DNA of 64,000 bases from Roseivirga sp. (GTDB lineage Bacteria > Bacteroidota > Bacteroidia > Cytophagales > Cyclobacteriaceae). Positions 1 to 7,846 of this stretch are shown one piece after another (position 1 is the stretch's first letter; each line of letters opens with the position of its first letter). The DNA lies in assembly GCA_029262895.1 (NCBI GenBank), contig JAJCYM010000047.1, positions 1 through 64,000 on the forward strand, read 5' to 3'. A program made the translations under genes and the position numbers. Below the pieces are notes generated by a model. The model had not been told where the DNA came from. It ran no database searches and saw only the letters and a program-made list of their open reading frames with translations.

Positions 1-386
1 ACCGACACCAATTTTTGGGCCTCTTCGTAAGCTTTGTATTGTCCCAAAGCCAGGTCATGGGTACCACCAATCAACACGGGTACTACCTCTTGTTCAAGTA
101 GGAATTGGCAAACCTCGCGCACGCGCGCCTGTGTTTCCTCTGAATCAGAACCACATTGCAGATTGCCAAGATCGGCTATGCGATAAGTGGCTGTTCCCCT
201 TTTAAGATTAAAAAGCTTGGCTCTGATTAAATCGGCAGCATTGGTTGAGTTAATGCCAACAAGCGCAATCTGCGATTTAGAAATGTCGAAATCCTCATCA
301 TTCAAGTGCTGAAAGCTACTGCCCAGCGCGTTTTCGATTAAATCAAATTCAAGTTCTGAGGGGGTAAAAAAGAGTCTGAGATTCAT
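1..386 (-). CDS. Ureohydrolase (formimidoylglutamase/arginase family), N-terminal part
   Basis: The frame is open from an ATG at 384-386 to the window edge, so the C-terminal part is missing. The translation starts MNLRLFFTPSELEFDL and reaches the segment VLIGGTHDLALG, which matches the first metal-binding motif of arginase/agmatinase/formimidoylglutamase enzymes (GGxHx). This family hydrolyses guanidino or formimino groups with a binuclear Mn centre in the cytoplasm. The substrate cannot be settled from the N-terminus; formimidoylglutamase of histidine degradation is my best guess because Bacteroidota often carry this long divergent form. A terminator-like hairpin separates it from nqrF upstream, so it is probably transcribed on its own. 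Confidence 0.75.
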   Translation of the reverse strand, partial: MNLRLFFTPSELEFDLIENALGSSFQHLNDEDFDISKSQIALVGINSTNAADLIRAKLFNLKRGTATYRIADLGNLQCGSDSEETQARVREVCQFLLEQEVVPVLIGGTHDLALGQYKAYEEAQKLVS

Positions 387-431
387 AACCAATTGGGCTT
401 CAAATAAAGATAGAAGATTTTGATCCTTGTA

Positions 432-460
432 ACAAAAAACCCTGACAACATTGCCAGGGT
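432..460 (-). terminator. Rho-independent terminator after nqrF
   Basis: Read on the minus strand, an ACCCTG...CAGGGT stem is followed directly by a run of six T. It begins 10 bases after the nqrF stop codon and separates nqrF from the ureohydrolase gene. Confidence 0.7.
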
Positions 461-469
461 CTCGTTATC

Positions 470-1774
470 CTAACCTCCGAAATCATCGAAGGCAACATTT
501 TCGTCAGGGACACCCCAGTCGTCACACATTTTAAGGACAGCAGCATTCATCATAGGAGGGCCGCAGAAATAGAACTCTATTTCCTCAGGGGCATCATGCT
601 TGCTCAGGTACTGGTCGATTACAGCTTGGTGTACAAAACCAAGGAATCCATCGCCTTCCGGATCATTAATGTCTTTTTTCTCCACCCAATTGTCTTCTGG
701 CAAAGGCTCAGACAGTACCAGATGAAATTTGAAATTTGGAAACTGCTCAGCAATTTTCTCAAAGTGATCTACGTAGAAAAGCTCTGTTTTTGAACGACCT
801 CCATACCAGTAAGAAACCTTCCTTCCGGTCTTCAAGGTGTGAAACAGGTGGAAGAGATGCGATCTCATTGGCGCCATACCAGCACCACCACCAATGTAAA
901 GCATTTCAGAATCAGTGGGTTTGATAAAGAACTCACCATAAGGTCCGGAAATGGTTACTTTATCTCCTGGTTTTCTTGTGAACACGTATGAGGAACAAAT
1001 ACCAGGATTCACGTCCATCCATTTGTTATTTGCCCGATCCCATGGTGGGGTAGCAATACGAATGTTGAGCATTACTATATTACCTTCGGCCGGGTGGTTG
1101 GCCATGGAATAAGCTCTGAATATCTCTTCATCATTCTTCATCTGAAGATCCCAAAGTCCGAATTTGTCCCAGTCTCCCTGAAATTTTTCCGCACCGGCAG
1201 GATCATCAGGACTTGGTTCGATATTCATATCCTTGAAGTCACAAACCACAGGTGGCACATCCACCTGGATATAACCGCCAGCTTCAAAATCCAAGGTTTC
1301 ACCCTCAGGAAGTCTTACCACGAATTCTTTTATAAAGGAGGCCACATTGTAGTTGGACACCACTTCGCATTCCCACTTCTTGATCCCAAAAATTTCTTCA
1401 GGGATATGAATGCGCATGTCGTTTTTCACTTTCACTTGGCAAGAAAGACGAACGCCCTCCTTTTGTTCGGCCCTACTGAGGTGACCAACTTCGGTGGGCA
1501 ATACATCACCACCGCCTTCATTTATAGTGCACTTGCACATGGCACAAGTACCTCCTCCTCCGCAAGCAGAAGGCAAGAATACTTTTTGAGCTGATAGCGT
1601 GTTCAACAGAGTGCTTCCAGCCGAAGTAACAATTGGGTTTGCTTCGTCTCCGTTTACGATAATCTTCACGTCTCCTGATTGCACCAGCTTGGATTGTGCG
1701 TAAAGAAGAATCAGAACCAAGAGAAGGATCACAGCTGAAAAGGCTACGATGGAAGTGATTATAACAGACGACAT
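470..1774 (-). CDS. nqrF: Na+-translocating NADH:quinone reductase subunit F
   Basis: NqrF is the NADH-oxidising input module of the sodium-pumping Na+-NQR complex at the inner membrane. One N-terminal membrane helix (about residues 4-25) is followed by a plant-type 2Fe-2S ferredoxin domain with Cys71, Cys77, Cys80 and Cys112. Then comes a ferredoxin-reductase-type FAD/NADH module: the FAD motif RAYSMAN, the NADH loop [12 protein letters not shown], and CGPPMMN near the end. At 434 residues it is slightly longer than proteobacterial NqrF (about 407). It is normally the last gene of nqrABCDEF, but here neither neighbour is an nqr gene, so the other subunits must lie elsewhere in the genome. 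Confidence 0.95.
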   Translation of the reverse strand: MSSVIITSIVAFSAVILLLVLILLYAQSKLVQSGDVKIIVNGDEANPIVTSAGSTLLNTLSAQKVFLPSACGGGGTCAMCKCTINEGGGDVLPTEVGHLSRAEQKEGVRLSCQVKVKNDMRIHIPEEIFGIKKWECEVVSNYNVASFIKEFVVRLPEGETLDFEAGGYIQVDVPPVVCDFKDMNIEPSPDDPAGAEKFQGDWDKFGLWDLQMKNDEEIFRAYSMANHPAEGNIVMLNIRIATPPWDRANNKWMDVNPGICSSYVFTRKPGDKVTISGPYGEFFIKPTDSEMLYIGGGAGMAPMRSHLFHLFHTLKTGRKVSYWYGGRSKTELFYVDHFEKIAEQFPNFKFHLVLSEPLPEDNWVEKKDINDPEGDGFLGFVHQAVIDQYLSKHDAPEEIEFYFCGPPMMNAAVLKMCDDWGVPDENVAFDDFGG

Positions 1775-1921
1775 TAATTAATATCTTTTAAATCAACATT
1801 TTAGAGTGCTTTAGGGCACCCCTTCCTAAGGGCTACAAATATATTGACTAATAGGTTAAATAGGTAAGGTCTATTGTGAAATTTTGGGTAAAGTTAAATT
1901 CGGTCTGTTTTGCTCTTCCGC

Positions 1922-2605
1922 TTAATTTCCGGATGTGATTTTAGAGAAATTGATGAGTTTATCAGTTGCTACGTAAAGGCTGTCATGTGTATTGACCCAT
2001 TTTCTTTCTTTAGGCAGCCTTAGGCCATCCAAATTCACTTCTCCAGTTAGGATCATTTTCTCTCCGAGGTGCCTTTCTTCATCTACATAAAACGTCTTGC
2101 CTCTTAGGGCAAATGTTTTTTTCTCAATAAAGAAATACCAAATGTCTTTTGCATAGGGCACTCGAATTTTATAGCAATCTACTCCTTCAAACTTTTCCTC
2201 GGTAAAAACCGAATCGACAGATGTGCCCTCATCCATGAGTTTCATTGGAAGGCCCCAAAGAAACAGCCAGTAATTTCGAGTGGTTTTGGTGGCTTCACAA
2301 TCAATCGGGTTGCCATCGAAAGCAAAGCAAGAATCTTGTCGAATGGCAATATCAGTGTTAACCTCCTCTTGAATGTATCTGAAATAGGCACTGCCATTAT
2401 CGATTTCTACCACGGTTTTGACTATCGAACTATCCGCCAGTTCTGTATCAACCTGAAGCCGATAGTCAAAAACCTGCCAGAGCGCATCAGGGTCGTGATA
2501 GGCAATGGATTTTTGCAATATATCCATAGAGGTAAGTTCCTTGCTCTCAGAACATGAAATCAGTGATGCAGCGAAACAACATAGAAAAAGATGATGTCTT
2601 TTCAT
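1922..2605 (-). CDS. Periplasmic lipoprotein, DUF6503-like
   Basis: A 227-residue lipoprotein: MKRHHLFLCCFAASLISCS is a lipoprotein signal with lipobox LISC. The frame stays open upstream to 2758, but that would overlap the divergent gene and place the signal peptide internally, so I take the ATG at 2605. The mature part contains IAYHDPDALW and a beta-rich remainder (KTVVEIDNGSAYFRY, GEVNLDGLRLPKER). This resembles the Bacteroidota-specific DUF6503 lipoproteins, which have no known activity; the family call is from memory of its N-terminal YHDP...W pattern. It is divergent from the erythromycin-esterase-like lipoprotein, with 82 bp between starts. Confidence 0.7.
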   Translation of the reverse strand: MKRHHLFLCCFAASLISCSESKELTSMDILQKSIAYHDPDALWQVFDYRLQVDTELADSSIVKTVVEIDNGSAYFRYIQEEVNTDIAIRQDSCFAFDGNPIDCEATKTTRNYWLFLWGLPMKLMDEGTSVDSVFTEEKFEGVDCYKIRVPYAKDIWYFFIEKKTFALRGKTFYVDEERHLGEKMILTGEVNLDGLRLPKERKWVNTHDSLYVATDKLINFSKITSGN

Positions 2606-2640
2606 GGTAGCCGGAAAGTGTTTGTTAATACATTGTATAT

Positions 2641-2657
2641 CATTAGTTTTACTAATG
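2641..2657. promoter_or_regulatory. Palindrome between divergent lipoprotein genes
   Basis: A perfect inverted repeat, CATTAGT-TTT-ACTAATG, sits between the divergent starts at 2605 and 2688. Position and symmetry suit an operator for a dimeric regulator, but no regulator is adjacent. Inference from symmetry only. Confidence 0.35.
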
Positions 2658-2687
2658 GGTAAGATATTAAAGCCACAATAAAAATCA

Positions 2688-4355
2688 ATGAACAAAGCCA
2701 ATAAAATAATGCTATTAATTGCCATCACTTTATTTAGTTGTGCGAGGGATGGTATCAATAAATTTGAAGTTGTATCATATCCTTTGAACCTGAGTTTTGA
2801 TTCGGTTGGCTCACAAGGCTTTCCTTTTGGATGGGATTTTCGGTTTCCTGCTTTTCTTGGGTTTGATTCGATGATTGAAACGGAGGGCCTAAGGCTGGTT
2901 AAAGATCAGAAAACAGATCAAGCGCACATAAGCTATCTTTTGCCTGGCATTTATGTTGAAGACAGGCTTTTGTCTCTTAATCTCCCATACCAACTAAATT
3001 CGAAAATGGGCCGTCCAACACTTAGCCTGATTGTTCACAGAGATTTTGGTGATTCGGAAGTGATCGAGGCTACCTATGATTCAAGCCAATCGCTGCTTAG
3101 AGTAGATGATTTGAACCTTCCACGAGGTATGAAAGAACTCGAAGTAAGAATCTCATTTTCTGGGCCGATAGACTTACTACTGAAACCAATGACAATCACA
3201 TTGGACGGAATTGGAGTTAGTGATTTATCGATTGATACTGATGGGGTGGCCGAATTCGAGAGCCTAAGGAATAGTGCATCTCCTTTTAGCAATGTTGAGG
3301 GTGAGATGAAGTATGGAAATTTGATTCAATCAATAAAAAACAAGTTCATATTGCTGGGAGAGAGCACGCATGGGGCGCAGGCTTTTCATGAGTTCAAAGT
3401 AAACTTTACAAGGGAAATGGCAGTTTCCGGTGAGAAGCTGGTGGTGGCTGTGGAGGATGATATGTTTGCGTTAATTGATCTTTTCAATAAACCTGAGGTT
3501 GATGTAGCTGACTTCAAAAAGGCAATGTATACGGTTTGGACGTCCAATGAATTTTTTGACTTTGTTAAATGGGCCAGAGACAACTCTGATAAGGTATTTT
3601 TGACTGGAGTGGATGTTCAAAACCCAAGAGCACCTCTTCGATACTTAAATCGTTTTTTAGGTGAGAATGATTTCCTGGCCAAGATTCAGAACATGTTGGA
3701 AGAAAAGTCTTTTAGCACATTGGATTCAAATGAACTGGAAAGACTTTACTCGACCATTAAGAATATAAAAGCACCAGTTTCTTTGGGCGAGAAAATGGAA
3801 TACTCCTTATTCAATTATGCAAAGACAACACTTATAAATTCACTGAAACTCTTTAATCAACCCTCTCAGGAAATGAGAGACGAGATGATGGCCGAAAATT
3901 TGAAATGGCTGGGAGATTTGTTTCCCGAGAGAAGGGTTGTTTTTTGGGGCCATGATGGACATGTAAGAATAAATGAGGGTGCTACAGGTGGGTTTTTAAA
4001 GATTAAGACTGGCGATGTGTTTTCTGTGTCAGTTCAAACTCTGACGGGTAGTCATAAGGCTTATGGCCGTTTCAATGATGAACTCGGCTGGGGGGAATCT
4101 CCATTGATCGATTTGCCCACGGGCGCGTTAGGAAGGAGTTTGTGGAATGCATTGGGCGAAAGAGAGGGGTTTTTGAATCTAAGAAAACTTACAGGTGAAA
4201 ATCCTGATGTTCTTGATATATGGAGACCCGTCAGAAGTATTGGCGCAACAGCTTTAGATTTGGGAATTAATTCATGGAAAGTTGATGCATCTGTTTATGA
4301 TGCACTGGTAATTCTGGGTAAGACAAATCCAATAGAGACTCCGATGGAGAAATAA
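2688..4355 (+). CDS. Erythromycin esterase-family lipoprotein
   Basis: A 555-residue secreted lipoprotein. The N-terminus MNKANKIMLLIAITLFSCAR is a signal with lipobox LFSC. Residues 1-195 form a Bacteroidota-type beta-rich extension. From about residue 215 the erythromycin esterase family (PF05139) is clear: ILLGESTHGAQAFHEF carries the Glu and His of the GExxHG catalytic motif (about 224 and 227), followed by VAVEDDMFALIDLF, DVQNPRAPLRYLNRFL and FWGHDGHVRI. Known members open macrolide rings or hydrolyse other esters. Most Bacteroidota homologues have no demonstrated antibiotic activity, so I do not call it a resistance gene. The active site should face the periplasm or outside. Confidence 0.85.
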   Translation: MNKANKIMLLIAITLFSCARDGINKFEVVSYPLNLSFDSVGSQGFPFGWDFRFPAFLGFDSMIETEGLRLVKDQKTDQAHISYLLPGIYVEDRLLSLNLPYQLNSKMGRPTLSLIVHRDFGDSEVIEATYDSSQSLLRVDDLNLPRGMKELEVRISFSGPIDLLLKPMTITLDGIGVSDLSIDTDGVAEFESLRNSASPFSNVEGEMKYGNLIQSIKNKFILLGESTHGAQAFHEFKVNFTREMAVSGEKLVVAVEDDMFALIDLFNKPEVDVADFKKAMYTVWTSNEFFDFVKWARDNSDKVFLTGVDVQNPRAPLRYLNRFLGENDFLAKIQNMLEEKSFSTLDSNELERLYSTIKNIKAPVSLGEKMEYSLFNYAKTTLINSLKLFNQPSQEMRDEMMAENLKWLGDLFPERRVVFWGHDGHVRINEGATGGFLKIKTGDVFSVSVQTLTGSHKAYGRFNDELGWGESPLIDLPTGALGRSLWNALGEREGFLNLRKLTGENPDVLDIWRPVRSIGATALDLGINSWKVDASVYDALVILGKTNPIETPMEK

Positions 4356-5201
4356 TTATGAGGAGTGAATCATTTTAAGCAGTGTTGTTAATTGCTTCTT
4401 CAAATCACGCCTGTCAACTATGAAATCAAGGAACCCATGATCCAGTACGAACTCAGCACTTTGAAAACCTTTGGGTAAGTCTTTACCGACTGTGTCACGA
4501 ATGATACGTGGTCCCGCAAATCCTATGAGGGAACCAGGTTCGGCAATATTAAAATCTCCCAACATAGCATAAGAGGCGGTAACACCTCCAGTGGTAGGGT
4601 CGGTAAGCAGTGATATATAGGGCACTTTTGCTTCTGCCAGCTGAGCCAGTTTAGCTGAAGTTTTGGCCATTTGCATTAGCGAATAACCAGCTTCTTGCAT
4701 CCGTGCTCCACCTGACTTGGAAATCATCAAAAATGGAGTCTTGGTTTTAAGGGCATGATCTATGGCGCGTGCTATTTTTTCACCCACGACCGAGCCCATA
4801 GAACCACCTACAAAAGCAAAATCCATGCATGAGACAACCAAATCTAGCCCGTTCATGCTACCGTATGCTGATCGAACAGCATCCTTCAGGTTAGTTTTCT
4901 GCTGAGTAGCGGCAATTCTTTTAGGGTAGGCTTTGCTATCCACAAACTTTAGAGGGTTACCTGAGCTCATTGAAGCATCCAGCTCCTTAAACTTGTTGTT
5001 GTCGAAAATGATCTCAAAGTACTCCTTTGAGCCAATCCGCACGTGGTATCCATCTTCGGGACTCACATAAGCATTGTTCTTGAGCTCACGCATGTGAACA
5101 ATCTTGCCCCCAGGTGTCTTATACCACAGCCCATCAGGGGCATCCTTCTTCTGATTTGTCGGGGTAGTGATGCCCTTACTTGTTCGCTTAAACCAAGACA
5201 T
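4356..5201 (-). CDS. accD: Acetyl-CoA carboxylase carboxyltransferase subunit beta
   Basis: AccD with AccA transfers CO2 from carboxybiotin to acetyl-CoA, the first step of fatty acid synthesis. The start [15 protein letters not shown] and the core ([45 protein letters not shown]) are typical. The N-terminal zinc ribbon has lost all four cysteines: the usual CxxC...CxxC region reads [11 protein letters not shown] and [14 protein letters not shown] remember the same replacement in other Bacteroidota AccD proteins, so it is probably a lineage trait and not decay. Length (281) is normal. The gene is convergent with the esterase gene, end to end, and divergent from the TetR gene. Confidence 0.95.
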   Translation of the reverse strand: MSWFKRTSKGITTPTNQKKDAPDGLWYKTPGGKIVHMRELKNNAYVSPEDGYHVRIGSKEYFEIIFDNNKFKELDASMSSGNPLKFVDSKAYPKRIAATQQKTNLKDAVRSAYGSMNGLDLVVSCMDFAFVGGSMGSVVGEKIARAIDHALKTKTPFLMISKSGGARMQEAGYSLMQMAKTSAKLAQLAEAKVPYISLLTDPTTGGVTASYAMLGDFNIAEPGSLIGFAGPRIIRDTVGKDLPKGFQSAEFVLDHGFLDFIVDRRDLKKQLTTLLKMIHSS

Positions 5202-5358
5202 AAATTCTAATTACGGCTTTTGATCTGTGATGATCAAATAATTGGCAAAAATAGAGAAAACTGCTTTCCCCCAAAACAGTTTTCGTATCCCACTTCAACA
5301 AAGCCAAATTGTTCCGATACTGCTTGTATATAAGGATTAATCTGTTTTCCTTTGGCGC

Positions 5359-5376
5359 GGAATGAACGTTCATTCC
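5359..5376. promoter_or_regulatory. Perfect 18-bp palindromic operator for the TetR regulator
   Basis: GGAATGAACGTTCATTCC is a perfect 18-bp palindrome ending 8 bp before the ATG of the TetR gene. TetR-family repressors with this type of recognition helix often bind GAATGAnnnTCATTC-like sites. It most likely gives autoregulation of the TetR/KAS-III operon. It could also affect accD, whose start is 158 bp away on the other strand. Confidence 0.75.
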
Positions 5377-5384
5377 GTTTTTAA

Positions 5385-5969
5385 ATGATTGAAAATAAAC
5401 TAGATAAGCGCTCCGCTATCATGAAAACTACTCTTGAATTGCTTTCTGAGCATGGTTTTCATGGTACCCCAATTTCCCTCATTGCACAACATGCAGGAGT
5501 GGGAGCTGGAACTATCTACAGGTATTTTTCAAACAAAGAGGAATTGATTAACGAATTGTTCAAAGCGATCAAACGGGACATCATCAAAGCTATGCTCCAT
5601 GACTATCGTGAGGAAGGTACTTACAAAGAGCGATTTAAGCACTTGTGGAGGAATATGTTGAGGTTTTTTATGGACCGTCCCAAAGACTTTCAATTCATTG
5701 AACAATACCGATACGCACCTTACATGAGTAATCTGACACGAGAAGAATCTTTCATGATCTTATCCCCAATCATGATGTTCTTCATTGAATCCAAAAGAGC
5801 AAAGGCAATGAAGGATTTACCTCTTTATACCATTATCGCCTTGCTTTATGGCCCTATTGTGTCACTGCTCAAACAGCATATTGACAATAACCAGACACTG
5901 ACTAATGAAAGAATTGACCAGGCTGTTGAAGCTTGTTGGGATGCGGTCAGGTATAGACAATCCGATTGA
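5385..5969 (+). CDS. TetR/AcrR-family transcriptional regulator
   Basis: A 194-residue protein with the TetR N-terminal helix-turn-helix at about residues 8-55 (IMKTTLELLSEHGFHGTPI, VGAGTIYRYFSNKEELINEL) and an all-helical ligand-binding C-terminal part. The ATG at 5385 is kept because the first helix needs the residues before the internal Met13. The palindrome 8 bp upstream is its likely operator. Its stop codon overlaps the region just before the KAS-III gene, so the two are almost certainly cotranscribed. That suggests it senses an acyl-CoA, fatty acid or related molecule and controls the synthase (inference from context). Confidence 0.9.
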   Translation: MIENKLDKRSAIMKTTLELLSEHGFHGTPISLIAQHAGVGAGTIYRYFSNKEELINELFKAIKRDIIKAMLHDYREEGTYKERFKHLWRNMLRFFMDRPKDFQFIEQYRYAPYMSNLTREESFMILSPIMMFFIESKRAKAMKDLPLYTIIALLYGPIVSLLKQHIDNNQTLTNERIDQAVEACWDAVRYRQSD

Positions 5970-5971
5970 CT

Positions 5972-7051
5972 ATGAACGAGATTAAAGCAATTATCAATGG
6001 AGTTGGAAGCTGCATTCCTGATCAGGTGGTCAAGAATGAAGATTTTTTGAATTCGGAATTTTTCCAGGAGAACGGGGAGAAATTTGAAACGGAAAACCTG
6101 GAGATTATTCAGAAATTCGAAAAAATCACGGGCATAAAAGAAAGGAGATATGCCAATGATAATCAAACGGCATCGGATTTGGCTGCCATTGCCGCCCAGA
6201 GAGCATTAGACAACAGTACGATTGATGCAGAGGACTTAGACTACATTATAGTAGCACATAACTTCGGTGATATCACCCCTGACTCCAACCGATCTGATTT
6301 TATGCCAAGCTTGGCCGCCAGAGTGAAAAACAAACTGGATATCAAAAACCCGGCAACATCTTGTTACGACATAATTTTTGGGTGCCCGGGTTGGGTTCAA
6401 GGTGCTATTCAAGCCACTCAAATGATAAAAGCAGGTGATGCTAAAAATGTGATGGTCATAGGAGCAGAGACGATCAGTCGTATTGTTGATCATCATGATC
6501 GTGATTCCATGATTTTTTCTGATGGAGCCGGTGCTACCATTTTTCAGGCTGTTCCGGCCAATACCCGCGGAGGAGTGCTTGCTCAAAGCTCAAGAACTGA
6601 TGCTCACGCGGAGTTGAATTACTTGGCCATGGGACCATCATTCAAACCCGCAAGTCAGAACGGTAACCGATATATCAAAATGAAGGGGCGAAAAATCTAT
6701 GAGTACGCACTTACCAGCGTGGCTGATGGAATTAAATGTGCCATGGATAGAGCAGGAGTGAGCCTACGAGATGTGAATAAAATTTTGATTCATCAAGCCA
6801 ATGAGAAAATGGACGAGGCCATTTTGAAGAAACTATTCAAAATTTGTGGTGAAGAGAAACCGCTTGATGAGGTGATGCCAATGACAATTCAAACACTTGG
6901 TAATAGCTCGGTGGCCACGATACCTACAATGCTTGATTTAATTCAGGAGAAAAAGTTAGAAAACCATTTGATTAATTCCGGAGATGTACTGGTTTTTGCC
7001 TCAGTTGGTGCTGGAATGCACATCAATGCCATGGTTTATCAGATGCCTTAA
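5972..7051 (+). CDS. 3-oxoacyl-ACP synthase III family protein (FabH-like)
   Basis: A thiolase-fold KAS-III enzyme of 359 residues. The frame opens at a TTG at 5966, but the ATG at 5972 (MNEIKAIINGVGSCIPDQVV), two bases after the TetR stop, is the better start. The catalytic triad is visible: Cys138 in FGCPGW, His274 in ILIHQANEK and Asn311 in LGNSSVATIP. Canonical FabH condenses acetyl-CoA with malonyl-ACP. This protein diverges from housekeeping FabH (GCPGW, not ACSGF) and carries a mid-region insertion, so another acyl-CoA substrate is plausible. Pairing with a TetR regulator suggests inducible acyl-chain synthesis. Confidence 0.88.
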   Translation: MNEIKAIINGVGSCIPDQVVKNEDFLNSEFFQENGEKFETENLEIIQKFEKITGIKERRYANDNQTASDLAAIAAQRALDNSTIDAEDLDYIIVAHNFGDITPDSNRSDFMPSLAARVKNKLDIKNPATSCYDIIFGCPGWVQGAIQATQMIKAGDAKNVMVIGAETISRIVDHHDRDSMIFSDGAGATIFQAVPANTRGGVLAQSSRTDAHAELNYLAMGPSFKPASQNGNRYIKMKGRKIYEYALTSVADGIKCAMDRAGVSLRDVNKILIHQANEKMDEAILKKLFKICGEEKPLDEVMPMTIQTLGNSSVATIPTMLDLIQEKKLENHLINSGDVLVFASVGAGMHINAMVYQMP

Positions 7052-7068
7052 TTAGCAACTTGAAGATT

Positions 7069-7100
7069 AACCCGGACTTGCAAGTTTGGGTTATAATTTA
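7069..7100 (+). terminator. Probable terminator after the KAS-III gene
   Basis: AACCC-gg-ACTTG/CAAGT-tt-GGGTT forms a 12-bp stem with two G-T pairs and almost no loop, followed by an A/T-rich tract without a clean U run. It lies 18 bp after the synthase stop. Confidence 0.45.
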
Positions 7101-7133
7101 CTTATTTGTTATACAATTATTTATTAAATAAAA

Positions 7134-7586
7134 ATGCAAACGAAAAAGGTCTGGTTATTACTCATTATGATACTTGCGGTTAATGTTGTTTCTGCACAAT
7201 CCGATACTGATTTGGAGGCAGTAAAACGTGCCTGTATGAATTACTTGGAAGGCTTTTATGAGGGAGACACTGTCAAAGTCAAAGCCGCATTGACACCTGA
7301 ATTGTATAAAATTGGTTATTGGAAATCTCGAGGTGAGGACAAACATAAGTTTTCGAATCAAATGACATATCAAGCGGCCATCGACTATGCCTTAGATGTT
7401 AAAGCTAAAAAACAGTTTGCACCAGATAACGCACCCAAAGAAGTCAAAATATTTGAGGTGTCAGAGCACATTGCCTCTGCAAAGGTTACCGCCTGGTGGG
7501 GTATAGATTATCTATTGCTTTCGAAAGAGCACGGAAAATGGATGATAGAAGAAGTGATTTGGGAAGGGCCGCCAAAGAAGGATTAA
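7134..7586 (+). CDS. Secreted NTF2-like (putative lumazine-binding) protein
   Basis: A 150-residue protein with a Sec signal peptide (MQTKKVWLLLIMILAVNVVSAQ) and an NTF2-like fold. The features are a helix EAVKRACMNYLEGFYEGD at the mature N-terminus, then LTPELYKIGYW, and C-terminal strands IASAKVTAWWGIDYLLLS and GKWMIEEVIWEGPP. This matches the Bacteroidota 'putative lumazine-binding' family (PF12893), whose name is historical; small-molecule binding is assumed and catalysis has not been shown. Its stop codon overlaps the 3' end of the convergent gene by 4 bp. Confidence 0.8.
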   Translation: MQTKKVWLLLIMILAVNVVSAQSDTDLEAVKRACMNYLEGFYEGDTVKVKAALTPELYKIGYWKSRGEDKHKFSNQMTYQAAIDYALDVKAKKQFAPDNAPKEVKIFEVSEHIASAKVTAWWGIDYLLLSKEHGKWMIEEVIWEGPPKKD

Positions 7587-7840
7587 TCCTTTAGCTCTTC
7601 GTAATCTACATAGTCGCCACCCTTGAAATTATCAGAAGATTTCTTCTTACTGGCACTCTTTCCCGGGTTGAAGTCAACATTCACATTTCCGCTCGGTGGT
7701 CGGTTTTGCTGATGTTGTGTTTGTCTTTGTTGTTGCTGTTGAGCCTGACGAATAACGCCACCCATTAAGAAGCGTGTAACAGTCCTGAATATCCAGGAGA
7801 ACACGATAAATGCTAATACAATTTTAAATATCCAACCCAT
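7583..7840 (-). CDS. Small single-pass membrane protein, DUF4834-like
   Basis: An 85-residue protein with one N-terminal membrane segment (GWIFKIVLAFIVFSWIFRTV), a Gln-rich linker at about residues 30-50 and an acidic/basic C-terminal tail ending YVDYEELKD. This layout is typical of short Bacteroidota DUF4834 proteins, which have no known function; the assignment rests on architecture and position. It starts 6 bp after the carB stop on the same strand and is probably cotranscribed with carB. Confidence 0.65.
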   Translation of the reverse strand: MGWIFKIVLAFIVFSWIFRTVTRFLMGGVIRQAQQQQQRQTQHQQNRPPSGNVNVDFNPGKSASKKKSSDNFKGGDYVDYEELKD

Positions 7841-7846
7841 TTTTTC

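Noticed and set aside
1094-1594. 166-codon plus-strand frame inside nqrF
   Set aside because: Fully antisense to the well-supported nqrF; composition is not protein-like and no family is recognised.
2606-2758. Upstream extension of the DUF6503-like lipoprotein
   Set aside because: It would overlap the divergent esterase gene and bury the lipoprotein signal; the ATG at 2605 fits better.
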